Source: Christensenella sp. UBA7102
GTDB taxonomy: Bacteria; Bacillota; Clostridia; Christensenellales; UBA1750
Length of the DNA: 58,175 nt
Assembly (NCBI GenBank): GCA_002492415.1
Contig: DKYK01000081.1
Location: 1 to 58,175 of the forward strand
Direction: 5' to 3'
In this document: one piece after another, positions 38,619 through 48,100 of the stretch
Position numbering within the stretch: position 1 is the first letter of the stretch
Layout: the number at the start of each line of letters is the position of its first letter
Translations under genes and position numbers: made by a program
Notes under the pieces: generated by a model
The model's input: only the letters and a program-made list of their open reading frames with translations
Told to the model about the DNA's origin: nothing
Databases searched by the model: none

Positions 38619-38978
38619 ATGAAAAAAGGCGATTTTGTAATTCTTGCGCTGGTGCTTGCGCTGGCCGTACTGCCGCTGCTTCTGCTGCTGCCGGAAGAAA
38701 GCGCGCCCGCGCAAGCTTTGGTGCGACAGAACGGCCGCCTGCTGCGCGCGCTGCCTCTGGATACCGACTGCACGATGGCGTTCACCCTTGAGGACGGCAT
38801 CAATGTCGTTGAGATCTCGGATGGCACGGTGCGTATCATTCAGGCCGACTGCCCTGACGGCACCTGCATGCGCATGGGCCCCATTTGCCGCACGGGGGAA
38901 ACGCTCGTCTGTCTGCCGCATCGCCTGACCGTCGAGATCACTGGCGCGGATGAAGCCGTCGATGCGGTGACGAGGTGA
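38619..38978 (+). CDS. NusG domain II-containing exported protein
   Basis: A 119-residue protein: an N-terminal membrane anchor (FVILALVLALAVLPLLLLLP) followed by a NusG-II fold. The motifs NVVEISDGTVRIIQADCPDG and TCMRMGPICRTGETLVCLPH contain the conserved cysteines. Its function is unknown; in Clostridia it accompanies ApbE and Gx-transporter genes. ATG 38619 is preferred over ATG 38610 because the latter is too close to the CGAGG site. Its stop lies 5 bases before the next start. Confidence 0.8.
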   Translation: MKKGDFVILALVLALAVLPLLLLLPEESAPAQALVRQNGRLLRALPLDTDCTMAFTLEDGINVVEISDGTVRIIQADCPDGTCMRMGPICRTGETLVCLPHRLTVEITGADEAVDAVTR

Positions 38979-38983
38979 GCGTC

Positions 38984-39496
38984 ATGAAAAAGTTTTCCAC
39001 ACGCTCCATCGTGCTCGGTGCGCTGCTGGCCGCCTGTGCGCTGCTGGTTAGTTTCATCGAATCGCTCTTTCCGCTGCCTCTCCCGCTGCCTGGCGCCAAG
39101 CTGGGCCTGTCCAATATTACAGTGCTGCTGGCCCTGCTTCTGCTGGATGGACGCACGGCGTTTTTTGTACTCGCGGTCAAGGTGCTGCTCGGCGCGCTGC
39201 TGTTTGGCACACCGATCTCTCTGCTGTACGCCGCTGTGGGCGGGTCGCTCTCCTTCGCTGCGATGGCAGCGCTCAACGCCCGCCGCAGCGTATCACCCAT
39301 CGGACAGTCCATCGCCGGCGCAGCGCTGCACAATCTGGGCCAGGTGCTTGTCGCCGCCGCGCTGACGGCCACCCCCCGTCTGCTGCTCTACTACACGCCC
39401 CTTGCACTGCTCGCCCTGCTCACCGGCTCGCTCTCCGGTTTTCTCGCCCAGCTTTGCGCCCGCAGCCTCCGCCGCCTGCCCTTCCATTCGGGTTGA
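38984..39496 (+). CDS. Gx transporter family membrane protein
   Basis: A 170-residue protein with about five hydrophobic helices. Family features are the N-terminal VLGALLAACALLVSFIE, the Gly-rich GAKLGLSNITVLLALLLLDG, and GGSLSFAAMAALN. It was formerly annotated as heptaprenyl diphosphate synthase component I. It resembles ECF-type substrate-binding membrane proteins, but the substrate is not known. ATG 38984 follows GAGGTGAG. Its stop codon overlaps the -35 box of the cysK promoter. Confidence 0.82.
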   Translation: MKKFSTRSIVLGALLAACALLVSFIESLFPLPLPLPGAKLGLSNITVLLALLLLDGRTAFFVLAVKVLLGALLFGTPISLLYAAVGGSLSFAAMAALNARRSVSPIGQSIAGAALHNLGQVLVAAALTATPRLLLYYTPLALLALLTGSLSGFLAQLCARSLRRLPFHSG

Positions 39497-39521
39497 CAAA
39501 CGCGAGGCCCTGGCGTACAAT
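39493..39521 (+). promoter_or_regulatory. cysK promoter
   Basis: TTGACA (39493-39498) and TACAAT (39516-39521) with 17-bp spacing lie at the very end of the preceding gene. About 85 bases of GC-rich leader follow; no known riboswitch was recognised. Confidence 0.75.
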
Positions 39522-39612
39522 CCTGTTGGCCCTGGCAAAGAGATGGGGAGTCACGCGGCAAGCTGCCGGGGCAGGGCGATTTGCCTGCGGATCTTAAAGG
39601 AGGACTGACATC

Positions 39613-40545
39613 ATGGCAAGAATTTATGCGTCTGCTGACCAGCTGATCGGCAAAACGCCGCTGCTGGAGCTTCGGCATATTGAAAAAAAAGAGGGGCTGG
39701 AAGCCCGCATACTGGGCAAGCTGGAGTACCTCAATCCCGCCGGTTCCGTCAAAGACCGCGTGGCCAAGGCGATGATCGAGGACGCCGAAGCCAAGGGACT
39801 GCTCAAGCCGGATTCCGTCATTATCGAGCCGACATCGGGCAATACCGGCATCGGCCTGGCCTCCGTTGCAGCCGCGCGCGGCTACCGTGTGATCATCGTG
39901 ATGCCCGAAACCATGAGCGTCGAGCGCCGCCAACTGATGAAGGCGTTCGGCGCTGAACTGGTGCTCACCGAGGGCGCCAGGGGCATGGAGGGCGCCATTG
40001 CAAAGGCCGAGGAGCTGGCGAAGGAGATCCCCGGCGGATTTATCCCCGGTCAGTTCGTCAATCCCGCCAACGCCGCCGTTCACCGCGCGACCACCGGTCC
40101 GGAGATCTGGGAGGACACCGACGGCGGAGTGGACCTGTTTGTGGCGGGCGTGGGCACCGGCGGCACGATCACGGGCGTGGGCGAGTACCTCAAGAGCCGT
40201 AATCCCAACGTCCGTGTTGTCGCGGTGGAGCCTGCGGCTTCTCCGATGCTGAGCCAGGGAAAGGCGAGCGCGCACGGGATCCAGGGCATCGGCGCCAACT
40301 TTGTGCCGGAGGTGCTCAACACCGGAATCTATGACGAAATCATCACCGTGACCGACGAGGATGCGTATGCTGCGGGCCGAGAGATCGGGAGATCCGAGGG
40401 CGTGCTGGTGGGTATTTCCGCGGGCGCTGCGGTCTGGGCGGCCATTCAGCTGGCAAAGCGCGCGGAGAACAGGGGAAAGACCATTGTGGCGCTGTTGCCC
40501 GATACCGGCGACCGCTACCTTTCCACGCCTTTGTTTGCCGACTGA
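39613..40545 (+). CDS. cysK: Cysteine synthase (O-acetylserine sulfhydrylase)
   Basis: A 310-residue PLP enzyme that joins O-acetylserine and sulfide to give cysteine. PLP binds Lys47 in NPAGSVKDRVAKAM. EPTSGNTGIGLA is the substrate loop and VAGVGTGGTITGVGEYLK the phosphate-binding loop; the end has VGISAGAAVWAAI. ATG 39613 follows AAAGGAGG and a separate promoter. It converges on a sulfite-reductase-like gene across a shared terminator, which suggests a local sulfur assimilation theme. The length and motifs are normal. Confidence 0.93.
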   Translation: MARIYASADQLIGKTPLLELRHIEKKEGLEARILGKLEYLNPAGSVKDRVAKAMIEDAEAKGLLKPDSVIIEPTSGNTGIGLASVAAARGYRVIIVMPETMSVERRQLMKAFGAELVLTEGARGMEGAIAKAEELAKEIPGGFIPGQFVNPANAAVHRATTGPEIWEDTDGGVDLFVAGVGTGGTITGVGEYLKSRNPNVRVVAVEPAASPMLSQGKASAHGIQGIGANFVPEVLNTGIYDEIITVTDEDAYAAGREIGRSEGVLVGISAGAAVWAAIQLAKRAENRGKTIVALLPDTGDRYLSTPLFAD

Positions 40546-40567
40546 CGATTCCACCTTTGGCCAACCT

Positions 40568-40607
40568 AAAGGGCCGTATAAACACTGTGTTTATACGGCC
40601 CTTTTTT
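40568..40607. terminator. Strong bidirectional terminator between cysK and reductase gene
   Basis: AAAGGGCCGTATAAACAC / GTGTTTATACGGCCCTTT forms an 18-bp perfect stem followed by TTTT; the A-rich other side serves the leftward gene. Confidence 0.92.
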
Positions 40608-40619
40608 GTGAAGGATGGT

Positions 40620-41978
40620 TTAGCAGGTTGCACCGCCGACGGTGTGTTTCTCGGCGCCGAGAATCTCCTCTTTGCGGGCGAGGAGCTCGTCGCCCATCAG
40701 CTGCTGCTCGACGTTATCAAAGCCCAGGCGGGCGATGGTGTCGGCGAAGCGCTCGCCGGTGATGCCCTGATCGCGGAAGAGCAAAAGGGCCTTCTCCAGC
40801 ACGGCCATCACCTCGTCCTGCGAGGTAAACACTTTGCGCAACGGCTTGCCCTGGGCTACCTGCTTGCCCCAGCGGCCGCCGATGCAAATTTTCCAGCCAT
40901 AGATGCCCGTCTCCATGGCCTTAAAGGGGCATTTGCCGATGCAGCGGCCGCAGTGGTTGCATTTGTCAGTATCGATGATCAGGCGGCCATCGATGAGCTT
41001 GGCCGCGTGAATGGGGCAGTTCTTCTCTATGGAGCAAACCTTGCAGCCGCGGCACTTTTCACTCTCAAAGCCGGGAACGCGCTGGCCGATGATGCCAAAG
41101 TCATTCAGATCGGGCTTGACGCAGTTGTTGGGACAGCCGCCCAGCGCGATCTTGAACTTGTGGGGCAGTTTGACGTCGTGCCAGCCCTCATAGAAGGTCT
41201 TGTGGATTCTCTCCGCGAAGGCAAAGGTATCGTAGAGACCATACTGGCAGGTCGTACCCTTGCAGGAGACGACGGGGCGCACCTTGCTGCCCGTGCCGCC
41301 CGTCTCCAGGCCGCCCTCCTTGAGGAAACCGATGATGGGCTGCACGTTTTCAAACGGCACCCCCTGGATCTCCAGCGTCAAACGTGTGGTGAAGGCCACT
41401 TCGCCGTTGCCAAAGCGCTGTGCGGCCTCCGTGATGCGGCGCAGCTGTGCGTTATCCACCTTGCCGTTGCCTGTGAGCACGCGGCAGTTGAAATTGTTGG
41501 TACCCTTGCAGTGCAGGAAACCCATCGCCTTGACGGCCTTGATGTCGTCTGCGGAAATCGTGCAGCCTTCGGCGCCTTTTTTGCCGTTGAGAGCGTCCAC
41601 ATGCTTTTCCAGCACATCCGCGCCGCGCAGCACGGTCTCCAGGCAACGGTTTTCCTCGGTACGGTACAGCGGCTTGAGCACGTCGCAGTTTTGCGAGGTG
41701 AGCGCGGCCTCGAACTCGTGCACCAGTTTTGCGCTGTCCTCCTTGATGCCGCCCGCAGCGGCACAGGGCGTCGTGGGATAGATGAGACTCAGCGCAGCCA
41801 ATGCGCCCGTGAGCGCGCCGCATGCGCCGCCCACGCCCATACCGCCGCCAAAGGCCTGCACCAACTGAATATCGCGCTCAGAAAGGCCCAGCGCATACCG
41901 TTCATTGGCCGCCAGCAGCAGCGATTCGGCGCAGTTTCGGTGCGCGCGGTAGTATTTTTCGGCGTAATCTCTCAGCAT
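40620..41978 (-). CDS. C_GCAxxG_C_C domain fused to sulfite/nitrite reductase-like domain with ferredoxin module
   Basis: A 452-residue three-part protein. Residues 1-130 are a C_GCAxxG_C_C domain (HRNCAESLLLAANE, FGGGMGVGGACGALTGALAA). Residues ~150-320 are a siroheme sulfite/nitrite reductase-like domain (HCKGTNNFNCR, VVSCKGTTCQYG, LGGCPNNCVKPDLNDFGIIG), with cysteines suited to the siroheme-[4Fe-4S] pair. Residues ~325-375 are a 2[4Fe-4S] ferredoxin (CRGCKVCSIEKNCP, CNHCGRCIGKCPFKA). It probably reduces sulfite or a related oxyanion with ferredoxin electrons. ATG 41978 follows GAGGAGAG. The gene converges with cysK. Confidence 0.8.
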   Translation of the reverse strand: MLRDYAEKYYRAHRNCAESLLLAANERYALGLSERDIQLVQAFGGGMGVGGACGALTGALAALSLIYPTTPCAAAGGIKEDSAKLVHEFEAALTSQNCDVLKPLYRTEENRCLETVLRGADVLEKHVDALNGKKGAEGCTISADDIKAVKAMGFLHCKGTNNFNCRVLTGNGKVDNAQLRRITEAAQRFGNGEVAFTTRLTLEIQGVPFENVQPIIGFLKEGGLETGGTGSKVRPVVSCKGTTCQYGLYDTFAFAERIHKTFYEGWHDVKLPHKFKIALGGCPNNCVKPDLNDFGIIGQRVPGFESEKCRGCKVCSIEKNCPIHAAKLIDGRLIIDTDKCNHCGRCIGKCPFKAMETGIYGWKICIGGRWGKQVAQGKPLRKVFTSQDEVMAVLEKALLLFRDQGITGERFADTIARLGFDNVEQQLMGDELLARKEEILGAEKHTVGGATC

Positions 41979-42124
41979 AAGGGATACTCTCCTCTCGTAA
42001 AAAGCGAGCTTGGCATGTTTTTCGTCGCGCTCAGCCGTTATCGGTAAGCCTTGCCCAAACACAACCATTTATTTCCATTATTCTATTCCATGGCAGTTTG
42101 TATAGTGCCCATTGCCACGTTTTT

Positions 42125-42152
42125 ATTATAACAAATCCTCGAAAATTGGCAA
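42125..42152 (-). promoter_or_regulatory. Promoter of the sulfite-reductase-like gene
   Basis: On the minus strand TTGCCA (42152-42147) and TATAAT (42130-42125) have 16-bp spacing. The leader to the start codon is about 145 bases. Confidence 0.6.
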
Positions 42153-42268
42153 CTCCATTTTGTGGCATTGCGCAGAGTAAGGCGCTTTCCACTATGAGAA
42201 ATGCAGCGAAACCCGCGGCGCGGCTGCGCCGCAGGCGGAGTTCGCTGCATGGGGGACGCGGCAATCCT

Positions 42269-42763
42269 TCAGTGCTCGCGGCAGCAGACCTGCTCGCCCA
42301 GGTCCGTCACCGCCATGCTGCCCAGCTCAATATCCGGCGTATCGCACAGGAACCTCTCCCGTCCCTTGGCCTCGGCGATGGTGCGCACGAAGTACGCGTA
42401 CAGCTCGCTGCGCGTGTAGAGCGAATAGTCGTAATTGCGGATGGGCCGGTCGTAGTCCAGGCTGAGCAGGCCCTTTTCCTCCAGCCCGCGCAGCACGGCG
42501 CCCATGGCCTTGACCTCCTCCATGGTGTCCGCGGTGTCATAAAGATAGACGGGCGAAAGGCAGTCGATGACCACCTCGTCCTCGTCGGATTTGAGCGCGA
42601 TCAAGCGCGCGACGGGCAGGCAACCAGCGGCCTGCACAGTCTGCAGGATCGCCAGTTCATGGCCGCTGACCTGGATCGCCTCGGCCTCTGGGGTAACGAC
42701 AGGCGGTTCGTGATGATGGCGGCCGCAGCCGCAACCACAGCCGTGATGGTGTTCATGCGTCAT
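42269..42763 (-). CDS. His/Cys-rich N-terminus protein, co-oriented with ZIP transporter
   Basis: A 164-residue protein. It opens with a metal-ligand cluster (MTHEHHHGCGCGCGRHHHEP) that should bind zinc or another soft metal. The rest looks like a winged-helix or DUF-type helical domain (GHELAILQTVQAAGCLPVAR, MEEVKAMGAVLRGLEEKGLL), followed by SLYTRSELYAYFV. ATG 42763 follows GAGGAATCCT. It lies 81 bases downstream of a ZIP transporter on the same strand. A metal-sensing or metallochaperone role is inferred from the His/Cys cluster and the neighbour. Confidence 0.65.
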   Translation of the reverse strand: MTHEHHHGCGCGCGRHHHEPPVVTPEAEAIQVSGHELAILQTVQAAGCLPVARLIALKSDEDEVVIDCLSPVYLYDTADTMEEVKAMGAVLRGLEEKGLLSLDYDRPIRNYDYSLYTRSELYAYFVRTIAEAKGRERFLCDTPDIELGSMAVTDLGEQVCCREH

Positions 42764-42844
42764 GTTCGAGGATTCCTCCCGGTAAAATGTGCGAATCATT
42801 CGGGGAATGCGGCGCAATCCCCATCTGTTATTGTACACATTTTG

Positions 42845-43633
42845 TCAGCCGAGCGCAATATCCAGTATCATCATCAAGGAAAACCCCAGCAGAACGGACA
42901 GCGTGCCCATGTATCGCTCATCGGCACAGCAGGCCTCGGGGATGAGCTCGCGCACGGATACGAACAGCATCGCGCCGGCGGCAAAGCCCAGCAGCCAGGG
43001 CAGCAGCGGCTGCAGCGTGGTTACAGCCAGCACGGCCAACACGCCGAAGATCGGTTCTACCACCGCAGAAGCCGCGCCCAGCGCGAAGGCGCGTCCGCGC
43101 CCCATGCCCTCGCCCCGCAGCGGCAGCGAGATGGCCGCGCCCTCGGGTAGATTTTGCACGCCAACGCCCAGCGCCAGCGATATGGCGCCCAGCATCAACG
43201 CGGGCTCGCCAGAGGCTACGGCCAGTGCAAAGCACAGCCCGACGGCCATGCCCTCCGGTATATTGTGCAGCGTAACTGCGGCGGTGAGCAGCGCGGTGCT
43301 CTGGCTGACCGCATTCAGGGCGCGGGGTGCGCGGCTGAGCCCGCGCAGGCGCTCGATGAGCACCTCTAACACCAACAGGAACGCCGTGCCCAGCGCCATG
43401 CCCCCGGTCACGGGCAGAATGGCGGGCAGCGCGCTGCCTCGGGCGTATTCCACGGCGGGAATGATGAGCGACCAGATCGTCGAGGCGATCATCACCCCGG
43501 CGGCAAAGCCCAGACAGACGCGCTTAGAACCGCTACCGCCGGGACGCCTGATAAAAAACACAACCGCAGAGCCCGCAGCCGTCATCGCAAATGTAAAGCT
43601 GGTGCCCAACGCGGCATAGCCAATCGCATTCAT
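42845..43633 (-). CDS. ZIP-family divalent metal transporter
   Basis: A 262-residue membrane protein of the ZIP family, which imports Zn2+ or related metals. Eight hydrophobic helices are apparent. The paired metal-site motifs are TLHNIPEGMAVGLCFA (helix IV) and GVGVQNLPEGAAISLP (helix V), and the C-terminus has FVSVRELIPEA. The cytosolic His-rich loop common in ZIPs is missing; the neighbouring His/Cys-rich protein could serve a similar buffering role. ATG 43633 follows GGGAGGTTG. The length is typical. Confidence 0.9.
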   Translation of the reverse strand: MNAIGYAALGTSFTFAMTAAGSAVVFFIRRPGGSGSKRVCLGFAAGVMIASTIWSLIIPAVEYARGSALPAILPVTGGMALGTAFLLVLEVLIERLRGLSRAPRALNAVSQSTALLTAAVTLHNIPEGMAVGLCFALAVASGEPALMLGAISLALGVGVQNLPEGAAISLPLRGEGMGRGRAFALGAASAVVEPIFGVLAVLAVTTLQPLLPWLLGFAAGAMLFVSVRELIPEACCADERYMGTLSVLLGFSLMMILDIALG

Positions 43634-43994
43634 GAAATTTCAACCTCCCGCTTTCAGACTATGCCGTAGCGCCCGCCGAGGTTCAAAGGTTGGCCGCGCC
43701 GTGCATCTTCCCAAATGCCCGGACGGACTTTGTATTTGTTTAATGCGGGTATGCGCCGTACATTAGCATATCGTTCAAGTCAAACAACAGTATAAATCAT
43801 ACCCAATTATGCCGTTTTCCTATTGCTGCTGATCCGGCGGGTTGCGTGAAGTGAACGCCGCCTGACGTTTGTATTGTTTGTTGACACGCAAACGCCCATT
43901 TATTATAATAAATGCAGGGCATCCCATCGATATTTCGCCGACAAGTACAAAACGATTTGACTGAATCAGATTACACCCAAGCGGAGGTGACGCC
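43634..43994. promoter_or_regulatory. Divergent intergenic region with promoter for the GntR/LacI regulator
   Basis: A 360-base gap. TTGACA (43881-43886) and TATAAT (43904-43909) with 17-bp spacing form a near-consensus promoter, with a ~85-base leader to ATG 43995. Palindrome-like bits near 43940-43970 (ACAAGTACAAAACG) may be operators. Nothing gene-like is seen in 43634-43870. Confidence 0.75.
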
Positions 43995-45161
43995 ATGAAT
44001 GAACGGAAAACGAAACGCATTCCCCTATATCAGGAGGTCATAGACGGGCTGATGGAGCAGATTCGTACAGGCGCGTTTTCATTTGACGAACCACTGTGCA
44101 CCGAGGCGCGGCTCATGGATCAGCATGGCATCAGCCGCATTACGGCACGGCGAGCGCTGGACGAGCTGGAAAGCAAGGGGCTGATCTACCGCAAACGGGG
44201 TATCGGATGCTTCGTCAGCCGTACGGCGTATGAAAACATGAACGAAACGGCGACGGGTGAGCTGACCGCGGAGCCGCAGAGCAAACTGTATGCCTTTGTA
44301 TTCCCCTTTGAGATCAGCCACACGGGGATGAGCGACGCGTTCACCGCCGCGAATCAGGTGCTGATGGAAAACGGGTGTTTTGCCGCCATTTATATCACCA
44401 AGGATGAGGTGGAAAACCGCGGGCGCACGGTGCTGACCAAGCTGCAGAACATGAATGTGGCGGGCGTGGCGTATTACCCGAGCACAGGCAGTTATCATTT
44501 GAGCTTTTTGGACAAGCTGCTCTTCCGGCGCAAGAGCGTGGTGGTGCTGGATGTGGAAAGCCATTGCCCTTACGTCAGCTCCATCACCAGCGACAACCTG
44601 GGCGGCTCCTTGATGCTGATGGAGCACCTGACGGAGCTGGGGCACCGCAAGATCGCCTATGTCTCTGGCGTGTTGCCCGAAATGCGCAGCACGGTGTGCG
44701 ATCGGTACGCGGGGTATCTGCTGGGGCATGAAAAGGCGGGGCTGGCCCTCAATCCGGACTTCATCACCACGGACCTGGCCGATCACTTCAACAGCCCGCA
44801 GCAGAACGCTGCGATGATGCGTGAACTGCTGACCCGTTACATGCAGACGGGCGTGACGGCAATCCTTGCCGAAAACGACTGCGTGGCGCATAAGATCATC
44901 ATCATCTGCCGGGAGATGGGTCTTCGCGTGCCCGAAGACATCAGTGTATGCGGCTTTGACAACAACGAATGGGCGCATGCACTGGAACAAGCTGAACAGC
45001 CGCTGACCATCACCACCATCGCGCAGGATCCGACCGCGATGGGGCGCGAGGCGGCACGGTTGTTGCTGGAGAACACCGGGAAGCCCATTCATGTGGCAAG
45101 CTGCGTGCGCCTGCCCGTCAAGCTGGTCGTGGGCAGCTCTACTGCCGCGCCGCGCGCGTAA
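43995..45161 (+). CDS. GntR-HTH/LacI-type sugar-responsive repressor
   Basis: A 388-residue regulator with a GntR winged helix (IPLYQEVIDGLMEQIRTGAF, ISRITARRALDELESKGLIY) joined to a LacI-type periplasmic-binding-like sensor (ITSDNLGGSLMLMEHLTELG, HRKIAYVSGV, DISVCGFDNNEWAHALE). This is the AraR-like architecture. ATG 43995 follows GCGGAGGTGA. The alpha-mannosidase starts 28 bases after its stop, so it most likely controls that gene in response to a mannose-containing ligand; the ligand is inferred from context. Confidence 0.88.
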   Translation: MNERKTKRIPLYQEVIDGLMEQIRTGAFSFDEPLCTEARLMDQHGISRITARRALDELESKGLIYRKRGIGCFVSRTAYENMNETATGELTAEPQSKLYAFVFPFEISHTGMSDAFTAANQVLMENGCFAAIYITKDEVENRGRTVLTKLQNMNVAGVAYYPSTGSYHLSFLDKLLFRRKSVVVLDVESHCPYVSSITSDNLGGSLMLMEHLTELGHRKIAYVSGVLPEMRSTVCDRYAGYLLGHEKAGLALNPDFITTDLADHFNSPQQNAAMMRELLTRYMQTGVTAILAENDCVAHKIIIICREMGLRVPEDISVCGFDNNEWAHALEQAEQPLTITTIAQDPTAMGREAARLLLENTGKPIHVASCVRLPVKLVVGSSTAAPRA

Positions 45162-45189
45162 ACAAATTCAGGAGAGGGGAACATCGAGT

Positions 45190-48100
45190 ATGATTACCGA
45201 TAAGGCGGTTGAACAGACGAAAAAGAAGCTCACACGGTTCCTGTCCACATTGGAGGCGCGTTTCTTCTACCCTGTTGACACTGTCGCCATGCGCTTTTTC
45301 CAGACGCAGAAGGTGCTGCATACCATCCCTGCGCAGGAAAATTTCGGCCCGCTGCCCGAGATCTGGGGCGGAGAGAGCGCCTACGGCTGGTTCCGGGGCA
45401 GTTATATTGTGCCGGCGGAGTTGGAGGGCAAAGCGCTGTTCCTGCGCCCGCTGACCGACGGCTATGAGGCTACGCTTTGGGTGAATGGATGCGTGCATTC
45501 CAACTATGCGCGCAAGGAGATCGTCGGTTCGCACGGCAACCACTACTGCAACCGCATCCGCGCAAGGGCAGAAGCGGGCGAGCGCATCGAACTGGCGCTG
45601 GAATACTATGCCTATCACCGCGTGCCCGGCACGCAGCCGCTGCAATACGAAGCGCAGACGGATTTCTTCTATCGCGTGGGCGACGTGCAGATTTGCCTGC
45701 GGGACGAGGAGGTATTTGACTATTACTTTGACCTGTGCACATTGTTGGAGTTGTGCGAAGCGCCGTCCACGCCGGCGTTCCGCAAGGCGGATGTGGAGTT
45801 CACACTCTGCCAGGTGCACGAAGGGCTGTACTATGACCCGACTACCTGCACACAGGAGCAGTTCTACGAGGGCCTGCGCCGCACCGCGCCGCTGCTCAAG
45901 GCGCAGCTGGCCAAGAAGAACGGCGGTACCACGCCCTATGTGGGGCTGGTGGGGCACAGCCACATGGACACCGCCTGGCTCTGGCCCATCTGTGAAACCG
46001 TCAAAAAGTGCGCGCGCACCTATGCAAACACCCTCAACCTGATGGAGGAGTATCCGGAGTACCGTTTTGTGCAGTCCTCGGCCTATCACAGCGCAGTGAT
46101 TGAGCGCAACTATCCCGAGCTGTTCGAGCGCATCCGCGCGGCCGTCAAAGAAGGGCGCTATGAGCCCAACGGCGGCGTATGGGTGGAGTGCGACTGCAAC
46201 CTGACGGGCGGCGAATACATGGTGCGCCAGTTCGTGTGGGGCCAGCGCTACACGCGCAGCCGCTTCGGCTACACAGCGGACGCGTTCTGGCTGCCCGACA
46301 CCTTTGGCTACTCCTACTCCATTCCGCAGATCATGAAGGGCTGCGGAGTGAAATACTTCCTGACGACCAAAATGACTTGGAACGATACCAATTTATTCCC
46401 CTATACCTCCTTCTACTGGCAGGGAATCGACGGCACACGGGTGCTGACGCACCTGAACCGTACGCACATCGGTCCTTCGCCGCTGACATTGGATGAAATC
46501 ACCCAGGGCGACAACCCCATCTATGAAAACCGCTGCTCCGATCGGCGGCTGTTCTCCTATGGCAAGGGCGACGGCGGCGGCGGACCGGAGTTTGAGATGC
46601 TGGAGATGGCGCGGCGCGTGGCCGACCTGGAGGGTGTGCCCCGCAGCGGACACGAATCGGTGTCGCAGTTCATGCACGAACTGGAAGAGAGCATCCGCAA
46701 GCCCACGACGTACGCGGGCGAGCTGTATCTTGAGCTGCACCGCGGCACGCTGACCAACCAGCACACCATCAAGCGCAACAACCGCAAGCTGGAGTTTGCG
46801 CTGCACAATCTGGAACTGGCGACGGTGCGGCGCGCGGTACAGCAGGGCGCCCCGGCGGACGAAAAGAACATCACGCCACTGATGGAGACGCTGCTGGTCA
46901 ATCAATTCCACGACATACTGCCCGGCTCGAGCATCCACCGGGTACACGCTGAATCCATCACGGCGACGAGCGCAGCCATTCGCAGCGCGGATGAGCAGAC
47001 GCATGCGCTGCTCAGGGATGACGGGAACGGCATCGTGCTGCACAACATGAACGGCTTTGACTGGCGGGATGAACAGACCGTCTACCTGCCCGCACAGCAG
47101 AACTTCTGTGTTGAAGGAGCGCGTACGCAGGCGGTGACGGGCAAGAGCGGCGAGGCGCTGCTGGCGGTATCCGGCCTGCGCATTCCCGCGTTTGGCTCGC
47201 TGGCCTTGAAGACCGGGACGGCCGCGCAGCAGTCCTCCCCCTTCCGCGTGCAGGGCAACGCCATTGAAACCCCATTTGCTGTGGTGACGCTGGATGAAAA
47301 CGGCGCGTTTTCCTCCTTCATCGACAAGAGGACAGGCCGTGAGCTTGTCGGCGGGCTTCCTTTCAATACTTTCCTGATGGGAGAGGATCTGTCCGCCGCC
47401 TGGGACAACTGGGACATCGACGCAGATCTGGAGGACAAGCTGAAGCCGGTCAAGGGGCTGCAGTCGCTGGAAGTGGCGTCTGAGGGGGCGGTGGAGCTGC
47501 GTATCCGCATGGTGCACAGGCTCTCCTCGCTGTCCACGCTTACGCAGGACGTGATCTTCTCCGCGGCAAGCCCGCTGGTGGTGTTCGACACCGTGATCGA
47601 CTGGCAGGAGGGGCATCGTTTCCTCAAGACGGCGTTTGACACATCACTCGTGTGCGACGGCGTACTCAACGAGATTCAGTTTGGGCACATCCGCCGCTCC
47701 AACCACCGCTCCAACGATCAAGAGAAGGCGCGCTTTGAGGTGTGCAACCACAAATACACGGATCTAACCGAGCGCAACAACGGCCTGGCGCTGTTCAACG
47801 ACTGCAAGTACGGCCTGTCCGCCAACGAAGGTTCGCTGCGCCTGTCGCTGCACAAGGGCGGTCTGCTACCCGACGAGGTGGGCGACAAGGGCGTGCATGA
47901 GATGAAGTACGCGATCCTACCCCACGTGGGCGGCTTTTCGGCAGAAAACGTAGTGCAGCCTGCCTATGCGTTCAACAACCCGCCCATCCCCGCGCCGGGA
48001 TGCGCAGGCGCGCAGGCGTTGGTGTGCGTGGACGCGCACGAGGTGGTTATTGAGACGGTCAAGCCCTGCGAGGAGGCGCAGAATGCATACATCCTGCGCC

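Noticed and set aside
39522..39612. Riboswitch or T-box before cysK
   Set aside because: The ~85-base leader has no T-box core (TGGN) or SAM aptamer pattern that I could recognise.
40557..42047. 496-codon open frame on the plus strand
   Set aside because: Antisense of the sulfite-reductase-like gene, whose cysteine motifs on the minus strand are decisive; the plus frame also starts inside the terminator.
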